From positions 11,661,865 through 11,725,864 of the forward strand of contig JABAKD010000011.1 in NCBI GenBank assembly GCA_012845835.1: DNA of 64,000 nt, given 5' to 3'. A program made the position numbers and the translations under genes. The stretch comes from Undaria pinnatifida. Its lineage: Eukaryota; Sar; Phaeophyceae; Laminariales; Alariaceae. Position 1 is the first letter of the stretch. Each line of letters opens with the position of its first letter. Shown here piece by piece: positions 28,641-41,700 of this stretch. The notes below the pieces were generated by a model. It was not told where the DNA came from. It was given only the letters and a program-made list of their open reading frames with translations, and did no database searches.

Positions 28641-29514
28641 ATCCACAAACCCTCAGAACATAACCTTGCAATTTATAGTAGTAGAACACAGCTTTTTTTT
28701 TGTTTCCTTACTTCCCTCCCCGCCTGCCTTACGCCGGTATCTTCCTCTTCGTGTTGTTTTTGTAGATAAAACAGCAGTTATCTTGCTGTTTTGTCCGTGC
28801 AACAGCAGTTATCTCGTGTTGTTGTGCCCCCATAACAGGTATCTGTTCCTCTTCAGCATGTATGGTGTTCCTCTGGCGATTGCAGCCTTTCTTTCCTTTC
28901 GTCTCCGATCTTCTTGCACCACATTCTTCACAACACCTGTCGTTTGTTTCGCTTTGTTTTGTTTTCTCTTTTTTTATTCCCTTTTTTTGTTTTCCTTTTT
29001 TTCTTTCGGCACCTCTAGGCAAGCTTTCCGAACAAGTCACTGCTGAAAAGTTGGTGTCATGTTGGATATCATAGTGCTGTGTCGAACGTTCTATCATACG
29101 GTTATGTCCAACTACACTGTCCCTGCATGGTAACACGCCATAGGCCTATACCCAGTACTAGGGCATGACATTGCGTTGTCGAATGCATTACGATGCATTA
29201 TCTCTGTGTCGTAGCTTGTGACCACAGAGCTGATCTTTCTAGGGTGAAGAATCAGTACGGACACTGGGTGTGCTGGATGTCGACGAGTAGAAGAACGGTT
29301 TAATGTGAAGAACACACACACACATACTGCTACGCACGACCTCTCCAAATTGTCATCTTCTAATAATCTGCTTCTCACTCACCAGGTATCACTCATCACG
29401 TCCTTATCACACAGATTCCCAGGCATGGTTGTCCGATTACACATACTACTGCTGTAACCAGGGATGGTTATTCGATTAACGTCAAGTGTGGCCTAATCAG
29501 TAGAGCTTGCCACA

Positions 29515-29540
29515 TTTTCGAGGGTTAGGGTTAGGGTCAG
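29515..29540 (+). repeat. Short telomere-like stretch
   Basis: GGGTTAGGGTTAGGGTC: under three TTAGGG units. Too short to be more than an interstitial trace or chance. Confidence 0.4.
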
Positions 29541-29699
29541 AATATACCAAATCTAAAAGAGTATGTCAACCATTGTCTCGAAAAAGCGGTAAGGTACCTT
29601 CCTAACGGCTAAGGTTCCCAACGGTTGCCTATAGCTCGGGTGCCACCATCCTACACACATACATTCATTCCACGCCCTGGATATCACATCATCTTTGGA

Positions 29700-29945
29700 G
29701 TCATCCATGCCGCTGCTGTAAATTCCCAACCCCCCACCGCCCCCAACTCCCCCTCCTTCCCCACCACCCGCACCATCGCCTAGACCTAGCACCACGCGTA
29801 CAGCAAACCCCTACATCTATGCGACCTAAAGCCCCCCCCCCCCCCCATCCCCCCACCTTTCCCCCCCCCTCCCCCACCCCCCACCTCCCCACCTCCATTC
29901 ATTCTTTCCAAAACCGTCAGATGTATCCCCTTGAAGGATTTATAG
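29700..29945 (-). repeat. Inverted relative of the poly-G array
   Basis: On the minus strand it has GGAAACTATAAATCCTTCAA, G-runs, then TGGTGCTAGGTCTAGGCGA and CATGGATGAC, in the arrangement seen at 23480-24420. Confidence 0.8.
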
Positions 29946-30096
29946 TTTCCCCGCCGTAAACGTCGTAGTACCTTACTAATACCACGTTGTACCGGGTGAT
30001 CGACGCTTGGGGGGGCGTATACCAGTATACGCGCTGGAGAATACCCGGTACGTATATATGAGTACTTCTTTTTTTTTTTCACACACATCTACTTTC

Positions 30097-30255
30097 CAGC
30101 TTCTGGACAAGCCGTGGTCACCCCAGGTGTCGTCCCTTCTCCCCCCTCCCCCCGATTCTTGCCTTTAATTTTTATCGCGCATAGGGTTCACCAATCCCAC
30201 TGCTCGTCGATTTTCATCGAGCGTTGCTAACTCACGCTTTCGCGCGTTCCGTGAG
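30097..30255 (+). repeat. Dispersed repeat family C, copy 1
   Basis: It shares CTTCTGGACAAGCCGTGGTCA, CATAGGGTTCxxC and CTCGTCGATTTTCATCGAG with 54358-54540, and less closely with 41249-41390. No coding signal was seen. Confidence 0.75.
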
Positions 30256-30307
30256 TCAGTAGTCAATTCGTGCACAAGAAAAAATCCCCAAAATTTATAC
30301 GACTATG

Positions 30308-30395
30308 CACTCGGGGGGGTTCGAACTCACGAAACTGACCTATACCGGGCTCGAGCATAACCTGATACGTCACCGGGGCGACCGGCACGTACTGC
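30308..30395 (-). repeat. tRNA-like sequence (SINE-type head)
   Basis: The minus strand gives GCCGGTCGCCCCGGTGACGT, then a B-box-like GAGTTCGAACCCCCC about 55 bases on. The GGTCGCCCCGGTG start is shared with the tRNA-derived repeats at 45605 and 60407. No full tRNA cloverleaf is convincing. It is followed by CTGCTG-rich DNA. Confidence 0.5.
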
Positions 30396-31678
30396 TGCTG
30401 TGTGTCTGCTGTGCTGCTGAGTCTGCTGTACGTGTGTACTGCAGTCGAATTTTGTTCCGTCTGCTGTACTGGTTGCAATACTGCTGTGTCTGTCTGCTGT
30501 GCTGCTGAGACTGCACAACCAATCTATCGTGTTGCTTCGTCTGCCACTGATTGTACTGCTGAGTCTGATGAGCTGAGCTGAACATGCGAGCGTACCACCC
30601 CATGGCAGTACTAACCCTCATACAGTAGTCAGTAGTCTCGCCTTGCTTACATGTCTCGACCAACAACGGCATACGCAGAGCCAGCCGCTGGCATCAGCAC
30701 GCCAGCCCGCCGCGGCATACCTGAGTATGTGAGGGCCAACACTACATGCAGTAGTACCCTGGTACAGCAGTAGTACAATTACTCATACCAAGAATGTGCC
30801 AGCTGCCCATGACATGGCTCATGAATTATGTCCAGCCCGCAGTGCCAGGTTGTAGTGCCAGGTTCTACGTGAGTGCTACCAGGCATCGTATATCATCCGG
30901 AGTAATTATTAAATTATTTCCTTTACCGAATCGCGAGCAAAGCTGTGACGAAGCCACCTCCTTGCCACTATCTGGCACACCAGACGGTCGAACATAAAAC
31001 TGGCAAACTGAACTACCGCTACATAGACTGCTGCTGCAAGCCGAGGGACAGTGACCATGCAACGGCGTACAACAACACACGCTACGTGCGAACCACAACC
31101 AACCACAACTCTTAACTCTCCGCGGTATCATATCGGGTGCGGAGCCTGTTGTCCAGCACTATGAACGTAAATATAAGTAACGATTGATATATGTAGTAAT
31201 CGGTAAACGGTTATAGTGATGGTACGTACAAGAACGTAAGACCTGCATGAACGCAAAAGCAAGAAAAAAAATACGAAAAAAAACAGAAGCACACATTTCA
31301 AAAATAACTCGAGAAAATAACCCGAAAATTAGTAGGAAAATTGATCCCTGTTTGCTGTGTCGATCGCGCAAGCTGCAAGCTGATACCTCACCTGTCTACC
31401 CCGACGCCGGCTGCAATTGCTGCCGAAGATGACCGCCATAGTCGCCGATGCTCACCAAGTCAGGGGTTGGAATGCCGCCTGCTTCCAAGAAGTTGTCCCC
31501 AGTGCCTCGTATTCTTTGTTTTTCGGCCGGCATCGGTTCACTCGGGAGTTCCGCACATTAATTCTGCCGTTTTTTCAGGGGATGGCTCAATTTATAAGAT
31601 CCGGCAGGATCGCCTTGGTCGCCACCAAAACACACGCAGATCACACCGCACACACTCCTGAAACGTACCTGATGACCC

Positions 31679-32735
31679 ATGACCTGGCCAGGGTCTCGTT
31701 GCTTGTTAGCCTGGATTCTCACTCGCGATGCATTGCTGTCGGTGTTGCCCGCTTGTGAGTGGCAAAAGTCCTTGCTGAAAGCTTCAATAAACGACATACC
31801 AGCCGTCAGCAGGAAGACGCTCTTTCTGGCAAACGCTGCAGTATTGAAAGGATCCAGTCTATCCTCGGTATCAACGGCACATCTACAACGGGAACCAACC
31901 ACGGCCGTCGCAGAAAATCCCCACGGCACGGATGCAGTAGCAGTTTCTGTAGCCCGTGGACGACGCCTTCAGCTCGAGGGTTCTCTCCACGAAGCCGCTG
32001 CTGTTCTCGAGGGAGTCCTATCTTCCAACCGAAACGAGCCTGCGGCGCTGCTGCACTTGGCTGAGGTGTATCAAGAGCTTGGAGAGCCTCGCCGGGCGGC
32101 GGCCGCAGCAGACCAGCTTCTAGCCATGGATCAACTAACCGTCGAAGCAAGGTCGTTTGTTCTGAACCTGCGTGGTATCTACGTAAAGTCGGTGGGTGAC
32201 TTAGTCGGCGCGCGCGAGAGCTACGAGCTGGCGTTATCACACGGCGGGAAAGTCAATCGGCACGCTCTGTACAACCTAGCCCTGCTGCTGCATTATCCGA
32301 CGACTCCTACCTATAATACACCCCCGCCCGATATATCTGCTCTAGAGCAAGCCATCGGGTTTTACCGCGCAGCGCTCGGCCGAGGCAGTGCTTCTTCGTC
32401 AACGTTGCCGTCGCTGCTGACAACGGGGGCACCAGAAGAGCTTGGCCGACGAGACGACGGAATCGGTGGTCCCGTGGATCGAGCTTCAGTTTCAAGGCAT
32501 CTAGCCTCCGCCCTATTCCAAGCTGGGCGGCCAACGGAAGCTGTCGCGGAGCTAGAACAAGCCTTACTGCCGCAAACATGGGAGATGGATGCTAGCGGTG
32601 AGAGGTTTCCAAGCGAGGGTGGCCTTGAGGCGGCGGCGCGGGGGCGGCAGGGGGACAAAGAAGCTGCTACTTTGTGGGATAGTCTTGCCCGCGCCAAATA
32701 CGCCGTCGGGGATGTCTTAGGCGCGGTCGACGCAG
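31679..32735 (+). CDS. GT41 (OGT/SPINDLY-like) exon 1: N-terminal TPR region
   Basis: An open frame of about 352 codons ends at donor CGCAG|GTAAGA in phase 1. Residues 86-206 form TPRs (GSLHEAAAVLEGVL, PAALLHLAEVYQELGEPRRA, HALYNLALLLHY). A later TPR is SRHLASALFQAGRPTEAVAE, and the last one (LWDSLARAKYAVGDVLGAVDA) continues into exon 2. TPRs in this family bind the protein substrate. The first 80 residues are not TPR-like; the Met at 31679 may not be the true start, and an upstream exon is possible. Confidence 0.75.
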
Positions 32736-35700
32736 GTAAGACGCCATACAGTACGCGACAGCACTTTTGTTTATTTATAAGAAATTGGTGGTTAAGAAAA
32801 AATGGTTCGAAAATTTTGGAGGAAACATAAGAAAAAAAAACGTACTGTTTCTGTATACCAGGTGCTGAAGTTAGTGTATGACACATCCTGCCTCACACAA
32901 GAAGTTTAGCCTGGCCCAGAATTAGCATGGCTTTTCGCTGGGCCATGACCCTACCCGCGGGTCGGTTAAGGAGGGTTTCAAAGTGTCAGGTCGGGTTGGG
33001 TCAAGAAGTTTAGAAATATCACGGTCTAGGTTTCTTAGACCCACCCTCGGTTTTAGCGACTTACTACTTGGTATACTGTGGGGTTTAGTTTCCAGTGATG
33101 ATGTCTCCCACAGTAGCTTGGGTATTGAATTGCTAAAATCGCTAGGCAGCGATGGTGAGCAGAAACGCCCCGTCATAAGCTGAACCGGTACCAATAAGAG
33201 ATGAGTGCGGTTAGGAGACCAGACATCAACAAAGTACACACGTACACTGACGAAGTAATGTCACGCTACCACCTAAAAATATGCCCAGCGGGCGCGTACC
33301 ACACTATGATGTGGTCGTGTTTTTCGGACCTGTGGGTGCACTGCCAAGACGTTGACCTTGATTAATTTTTTTCTCGGTGCCATTCTCCGTGTTGCAGCAA
33401 GATCGGCGGTCAAGCTCGCTAAGAACGAGTCAATTCTTCACCACAACATGGGCTGTATGCTGCAGGTACTTCAGTACCAATCGTCGAACTTGGGCCGTAG
33501 CCCCCGAAGATACCGACTGCGTCGATTAGACCGCTGTATCGGGTAGCTGCTAAATGCTTTCACAGGCGATAGCCTCTGTCTACCATCCCATATTTCTCTC
33601 GCGGCTATCTTCGTCAGAGTGACGTGCCCAGCCCCGCGCAGTACGCCATTCTGCTCGTATACTCGCGTGTTGAAACTATGAGGTGCTTGACACGGCTCTA
33701 GAAGTAAATATGGCGACCGTTCCGTTACTAATGTGAAGGACAAACGGTCCGTACAATAGTGTCCACGGTTGGCGTAAATATAGGTACCGTTATGTTATCA
33801 TAGCGCATACCAAATGGTCCTTAAAATAATGTCCATGGTGGCATATTGCTTCTTGTTCAGCCGCCCGAACGTACCTCAGCATGAAAAAAGGGTATTTCAA
33901 CTACTGTTTTAGACCGTATGCGCAATTTCAAATAATCAAGACGTCTGTGTAACTATCGTTGTTCTCGCACGCCTACCCTTCGCCTGGCACCTGACGACCC
34001 ATTTGAGCACAGAAGACGGGACTGCTGACCGAGGCTCGAGATGCCTGGCTCTCAGCCTTATCGCTCGATCCACGTCTATCGGCTTCCCTCGCTAGCTTGG
34101 GACACCTCGAGGGGGCAGCGGGGAACGTCGGCCGCGTAAGATCGAGGCCGAGGAACAAACGGCTTAACATTTGTTAACGCTGTATTTTTTTCCGAGCTAA
34201 TTCCAAGTAGAAAGTTCCAAAAAAACGGACATGCAAATTCTTAAGGGTTTAAGGTTGAGGTTTTGTCTGTCGACGCCGTGAACGCTGGGGCTTGCAGCAC
34301 ACTCTTGGAGGCCGCGGCCTCGTATCGTTGGTGTATTTGAGCTCGCTAATTCTCCAGTTAAATGTAGGTGATGCGGGAGGCTGCCCATGCAAATGACGCC
34401 CTTCCTTTCCGAGCGATTTCCTTTCTGTCAAAAATATTTGGTTTTGTCATGGGTGGCAATCCGTGTTCATGTACACTTGAAGCTACATGACCCTTGGTCG
34501 TTGTGCATATTGGTTTCCAAAGCGATCGGCGCGTGCGACAAATCAGATCCCCAGTTCGCGACCTAGGTATTTCGGGGCAGATGATGGCCGCCTGATAATA
34601 TGATCTGCACGGTCCAGATCATGTTTGCCGGGCGGGATCTGTATCAAACGGCACTTTCGTACATGTTGGCCGGGTGAGATAGATGTGTGAGATATGTGTG
34701 GCACGCCTAATGCGCAACATATCAGGGCAGCAAATACATAATTTACGTGATCTATTGCAGCTCTTGCATAACATTTCATGGCGGTAAGTACAGGATCTCA
34801 ATGATCGTATACGCCTCTTACAAAGCATCTCATGGCGTCAGTGTATAGGACCTAGATTATCTTTTACGGCTCTCGCACATCATCTGATAGCAATATATAT
34901 AGGACATAGGCGATCTAGATCGTGATTTGTCGGATGTACAAATATTTGTTACACCTGCATTATTATCGCTGGTAAGGGAGAGGGGTCAGGCACGAGAGCT
35001 GCACGTAGCATCCTCGGGAGATTCTGAAGTACAGGCATACTGGCGATGGCTTGAACAACATTTCATAGCGGCAAAAGTAGGATGTAGATGATCTGGTGTT
35101 ACGATATCCCCTCCTTTACTTCACCATGATTTTTCAGACGTGCCAGCGTTCCTTACGCCCGCATTCATTCCATGGAATCCCTGGGGTGCGGGTGCGGGGA
35201 TCAGGCACGAGAGCTCTACATAGCATCGTTGGAGGCTTTGACGTCCGAGGATAATACTAGTAATAGTGATGGCGATAGCGGAGGCCAACGATATCTGGAC
35301 GCCAGCGGCGGGGATGCTATTCTAACGTCGATGTTCCTCATCGCGACGGCGGTGGTCCCTACCATCTACAACTCAAACGACCACATAGATCAGGCAAGTG
35401 ATGTGTTGGTTATATTTCGGGTAAGATCTAGTGGTCAGGGATAAGATTAAGATTAGGTGTAAGAATAGGATTAGCCGTGGGGAGTTATGGCATGATATTA
35501 CGCGAAACAGATAAAAAAACCGACCTACCTGAGCCGCGGTGCACCAAGACAATGTTGGAGAGCCTCCAGTCGTAACAATTGGTTCATGAGGCTTTTGTGC
35601 AGTAGCTTCCGAGGGTCCACATCGTTTCGACGCAAAGGACTGCGGTGTGTGGTGGCGTTTTGTCTGTGGGAAGTTCAGGGCAACAAATGCGTTATTGTGT

Positions 35701-38700
35701 GTCATAATGGAGGGCTTCCATGTATGTGGGGGATAATTCTAGTGGCAACCGCCATGGAGCTCACTCCTCCCTCGTAGCCTGGGGTCGGGCGGGTTTTTGG
35801 TACAAAAACGACTGCAGCTCTCCCCCACTATCTCGTCACACAACAACGTGTTCCTCATTACATCCTGATCTAGGTGCGGCGTGACTTCGTAAAGGGGCTA
35901 GACTGCCTTTATCTCCGAGCCTGTGCACAAAGGCTCCTCCGAAATGAAAGTGAAAGCCCCTGCAACTATCATTTATTTCCTAAGACTATGCGCAGTAGAG
36001 TCCAAGGGTCTACATGATGTGTTAGTCTCCCCATGTGTTCCTTGTCCCACCCTGATGTAGGTGCGACGCGACTTCGAACAAGGGTTAGACTGGCTTCTCT
36101 CCGAGCCTACAGGTTCTTCCCAAATGAGAGTGGAGGCTCCTTTGATCACCGTTGGCTCGGGATCCCTTGGGTACTACATTGTCTATCAGGTGGGATGGGT
36201 TCATCGGGCGCTGCACGTGCTGACCCACATCATTATCATGTCTATCAGGTATTTTCATCGAGCGCTGCATGTTGTTAGCTCCCAATGGCATGCATACTAG
36301 GTATGTTCATCGAATATTGCATGGTGTCAGCTCCCGTTTTCTTGTCTACCAGGTATGTTCATCGAGCGTTGCATGCGCTGCGGTTGGCCTTCCCAACAGC
36401 GTGAGGTGTTCCATCTAGAGTGCTCACGGCGGGCCTCGATGCAGCAAGACCTAACATCGACATGGTAGTTTAGCCCTGATGGGGTTTCATAGGCGGGGAT
36501 GGGGGGGAAGAGGGGGGGGGGGGGCGGGGGGGATACATGACGATTACAGCATCTGCCAGACGAAGCAACTTGGGCTGCTGGGGTAGAAGATATTCCGAAA
36601 AATGAGTGGAGGTGTACGACACATGCGTAGCATGCTGATACCTGTGCTGCCGCACGATATTCCTAAGATGGTTGATGACATCCATCGCACTTATCGTGTT
36701 TTTTTGTCGATATGAATGTGCCCTCAAAGAGCAAAGTAAGCCGCGTTGGCCAGTCGTGGTCGGGTGAACGCTTCAGCCGCCAGCTTTCTATTATTTCTTG
36801 ACCCTGCTTCTCCTGCTTCCACGAACAGGGTTTTGAAGACTTGGAGATCCGACGGAAGCTTGCACGTGCTTACTGGAAGTTTTCTCCTTCGCTTAGGTAT
36901 GTGCTTGGGTTTGGCTACGATCTCCATTCGGAGCACGCAGGGTTTCTCCGTTTTATAACTTCCGAACTACGAGTAGTTCTTATGTCTGAACCTAGCCAGA
37001 GCGCGGATTGCATGGTTATTTTGATAGATACGGTAGGACAGCCTTCCAATCTCTTTCGGGCTGTTTATAAGAGCCTCACACCACCCTCTATGTGTCCCCC
37101 ACTTCCCCCCGTACAACAGAAAGGGGACAAAATGGTCAAAATAATTGTATGTGATATGTGGCAAAAACCGCAACGAGCGCCCAAATGTTGGACGCGTTGG
37201 CAGTAGGAGTGAGAGCGGTGCTCCGTCTCAAAAAGAGATGCGCAGCCAATGACCAAACGCCAAAGGCAAACAGCGAATGAGGGCGCGCTCCACCCTCCCC
37301 CCCCTCTGTATTCCGTTTGCTCATTTGCGGCAAGATACTGTGCCCAGTTTCTGACGAACGATGCCGCAAGTCAGGAATGCCAACAGGTTCCAGGCTGTGG
37401 AGAAAAAAACGGAGAGCCACCACTCGAGGCGGTTGAACCGGCGGTACTCGCTGCAACACAGGAGTACGAGCCGATCAAACCCCAACTAGATCAGACAGAA
37501 TCGCGGGACCCGCACTCGCAACCTGCGGAGCTAACATTTGAGGGAGGAGCTCCCCTGACGAACGACGACGACGACGATGATGATGATGGTGATGATGTTG
37601 ATGATGGTGTGAAAAGCGAAGTTGGACACAAGTGTGATCTGCCTTGCGGGCGACGACTAAAGGTGGGGTTTTTGTCCGGCTTCTTCTATCACCATTCCGT
37701 GGGACTGTTGGTGGAAGGGGTGGTGACGCGGCTCGACCGGAGCCGGTTCGAAACGACGGCGATTTTTCTCCAACCGCATCCCACTGGTCTGTCTATGGAG
37801 GAAGATAGGAAGTTCGACGCTAATGGAGGTGGAAGCGGCAGCGGGCGTGGAGACCGCGTGTACGAAGCGATCCGAAGGGAGACAGAGCACGTCTTAGATC
37901 TGCCGGTGGGCAGGTAACACGCCAATTGGGAATTTGCGACGGTGACTTGGAGTAAATTTCGCTTGGCATTCGCTGCTCTTCGAATTTCACACAGTTGGTC
38001 GAACTCACAGCTGATGCATTTTGAAATACGTTTTTGGGTACAGAAAAATATAGTTTTATCACACAGTTAGCTAATTTTCGCTGTCGACTACATTAATCGG
38101 CCGAGCTCACAGGTGTCGTTTGCACACGCATAATCACTTTCTTAAAACGGATGTGTGCGTTATTTTGGGCGGTGATACCCTGCGAAAAAGACTCATCATG
38201 TTGCTCTTTGTTCTGGAAATCATTATGTACATTGAATCCGTTTGGAGGCCCGTGTCCCATGTTGACGTCTATTGCTGGTGTGGCGTTTGATAAACTTGAA
38301 TCCAGGTTACATCGTGGTTTTTGACGCTGGGCGCCGACGCGTGCTAAGGTCAGGGTAGATTTTTTCGTCCAAAATACTTCCGATTGACGGGGCTTCTCCA
38401 CTGCGAGGCACTATTGTGCGCAACATCACTGGAATACCATTCATGGTTCACCATATATTTCGTGGTATACCTAGACCGTGGCATTGCTGTATAAAATGGA
38501 GTTGCGTTTCAATCGTTCCTCGCGTCGCGTGCTACTATAGAGGTTGCACCTTTTTGGCTGAAGTGTTTTCCGACAGAACAACGGGGCGCCTTAACCCAAA
38601 ATCGTCAGAATTTCGTTCAATTTTGGGAAAACACGTTGTTTTGTTGTTGAATACCTATAGGCCATGGGTTGTTCATTGGGTAGATCCTTTTGATTTTCTC

Positions 38701-41700
38701 CGAATCAGTCTTTGCCTCGGAGGCGTTGTGTATCGGGGGATATAGAGCTCCTAAAGCCGGGAACCCCAGAACAACATGGTTCGTCTCCACCCTAGCACGC
38801 GTCTTATAAAATAATTACTACCAGGTATTCGGGTGGGGCACAGAGCCCGTTAAGGCACGGGGGGGGGTGGCGTGTACTCAGTTTGTGCGTGGCCGTAGTC
38901 GTATGACCATAGACCCTCGCATCCCTTCTATGCCGGGACGGAGCACGTCGGGTTTTCACCAGCCAGGTAGACATTGCTTGCACCAAGCGCGAAGCGCCGT
39001 GAGGTGTTCGGCGAGTCGCATGAAGGGCGAGCTGCGTCCTTCCAAGAACCGCACGTACGACGGTCTTCGGCACCTTGTGCCTACTTTCTTGCGTATGGAT
39101 TACTTCGCCACTGAGCTATACTTCGTTTTCTTGTGTGGCCAAAACAGAGACAGCAATGGGTATTACTATGTAACTGCCTTGTGGGTGCCTTACCATGTTC
39201 ACACTATTAATACGTCATGCGTTAAGGCGGGGGGCTCAGAAGAACTAGGTGCACCTATGCCGTACTGTTAGTACCATTCGTACTGTTAGTAGTATTAGTA
39301 CTATTGGTATTATTAGTACCATGCGTTCACTGTTCCTCCTGTCCTCCTAACCTGCACATGAGCAACCCCATCGACGATGGAAGGAATAGCTCAAAAGCAT
39401 GATACCAAATACAGCACGCTTTTGCCACCGCCGTGCTTGCGTCGCTCCGACAGCCTGGCCTTGTGCCGCCGGGCAATCGCATCGCTCCAGCTGGATGTGC
39501 TCGTATTCACCGAGATAGGTGAGATAAACCATCTATACCTGGTATACCTATTAACAGTAGGAGTAATATGTACCCATCCAGGACACGCCACCATGAACAC
39601 GGTTCAGGCGTGTATCGAATGCTCGTGTAAGTCTGGGACGCCATTTATTGTATCCACGTATCATTCCAGACATTAAACAGTTTCCACCTTTCGAGAGGGG
39701 CGACACGGGGTCGTTGCTGCTTGTAAAATGCGCTGCAGTAGAATAGGACTTAAAACAACGCTAGCAGGAGGAACCGTTTCTAAGATTTCGTCAAACACCG
39801 CCGAATAAGCTAGCAATGAAATATGCAAATGTCGGGCAGAATTCGATCCCCACTTGATGATATAGATATTTCAGGGAAGATCTGTCTGATCTGTATGGTC
39901 TCGCTCATGTTACCTGGTGGGGGCCGTACGATTTGCGTGATCTGGCACGTGTTTCCTGGGATGGATCTGTACCCGTGATATACAGATCCTGCACAATATT
40001 TCATAACGGCATATACAATATATACTGTAGATTATCGATATGATCTATGTGATCTAGATGATCTAGATCGCGATCTGTCTTTCCGATGTGTGAAATGGTA
40101 TCGGCGCCCGCAGCCAAGGGCAGGAGTTGAAATCGGCGCCCGCACAATGTTTGGCCACGCGCAATTTGCGCATTTTCCCCCCCCGCAGTTTATATTTCAC
40201 CTGAAAACGCTCTTCTTGCGTTTGCTTTGTTTTGAGACAGCGGCGAAGCCTAAAACAGAGCTTTCTTCCGCGTCCAAATCCCTTGCCTTGTTACTGTCCC
40301 AACCCCTGTCCCAACCCCATGCCTTTAAACCCGCGTCATTATTAGTCCCAACATTTCCTTAACCCCTTTGGCACCCTGAATTAGCTGCAGAACACTTGAC
40401 AAAGTGTGCTCCTCAATGGTGTGAGCACACCGTACATGTATTGTCACGCAGCGCGCTGTGTTGAGCAACTCCTGGCATTAAACTTCGGGCACTGTATCTA
40501 CTGTATGATCCCCTGCCCTTGGTATAGCCGCCGCTGTTGCCGTTGATTTTCTTTCAAACGCTTTTCTTCTACGCTCTCAAGTTCGAGTGGAGTTAATGCT
40601 GTCCATACCATCCCAAACGTCAATATTCATTTTTGTTCCTTTGTTGTTACCTCAACCCTTGCCGGTCACTTTCTCGTAAGGGATAAACTATATGTTACTA
40701 CTACTCTAACCCTTGCCTTGTCACTGCTGTCTCGTAAGGGATTAACTTTGCCTATTTCTACTCCAACGCGTGCCTCATCACTGTCTCGCAAGAGATGAGC
40801 TTTTCGCTACTATTTTCCCAAAAAAAACCTTGCCTTACCACTGTCTCGCAAGGGATGAACTTCGAGTCGTACTTCTTGTCGTTCGCACGGCTGGCACGAC
40901 GATCCGCCGCGTTTTGGGGGCATGCCGTTACAAGCGGTGTGATCACCTTTGATGGCATTCATTCTACCAATGGCATTTCTGCCGGCGAAAGCGATGACCT
41001 GCTGGGCAACACGGGGAGAGTGGGGAGGGATATGATCAAACCTAACGAGGTGGGAGGGATCGACTACTTCGTGTCATCGTGGCTGTTTGAAGACAACAGC
41101 CTTGGAAGGCTGGCCCAAAGAAAATACGGCGAAAGGTCAGTCACATGCACCAAACACTGTTTGTTTTCTATGTTAATGCTTGCTTTCACTGTCCAGCTCA
41201 ACTCGAAAGAGGTTGTTACTCTCATCGATCGACCATTTGGACAAGACAAACCGCGGTCACAAGTGTCTTCCCATCGCCCAACCCCGGTATATACTTGCCT
41301 TCATTTTTGTGGCGCATAGGGTTCATCATTCTCACTTTCCAGCTTTTTGTGCTCGTCGATGTTCATCGAACTTTACACCTTACAATAACCTGTTTAGGAG
41401 CACGCGCCCATTTTTCGAGGACAAAGCACTTGGACATAGTGTGGGATAAAGTTGTTAGTGGTGAAATGATTAAAATGGCACGCCTAAAACCTTTTACCCA
41501 GACACTCGTTCTCTGTTCTATACTAAGCCCGCCCATCCCATCCCTACTGCGGTATGCCCCGTGTCTCGATTTGGTTCATTGTAAGCGGCGTCTTTCTTGT
41601 TCCTGCACAACAGCGGAACACCTTGCGATTTCATCCTCCCTTTCGGGGCTTCGGCGGGAAATGAATGCTACGTTAGAGGTGCACTTTTTATTTCTCAGGT

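Larger units (their letters stand above)
22936..31600. other. Divergent intergenic region, repeat-rich, no gene supported
   Basis: This is the space between the two outward-facing glycosyltransferase genes. It holds a family B repeat (23298-23470), poly-G-bearing tandem units (23480-24650, with an inverted relative at 29700-29945), ACTTCTG arrays (27040-27440, 28260-28640), a CTGCTG region (30390-30570) and tRNA-like DNA (30308-30395). Stretches at 24650-27000 and 28660-29500 show AT-rich or pyrimidine-rich sequence with no coding signal. The promoters must lie near the two ends, but I cannot point to a TATA box or initiator with confidence. Confidence 0.6.

Noticed and set aside
29515-29540. 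Telomere or chromosome end
   Set aside because: Fewer than three TTAGGG units, surrounded by ordinary DNA.
31558-32240. Minus-strand frames over the GT41 first exon
   Set aside because: They are antisense to clear TPR coding sequence.
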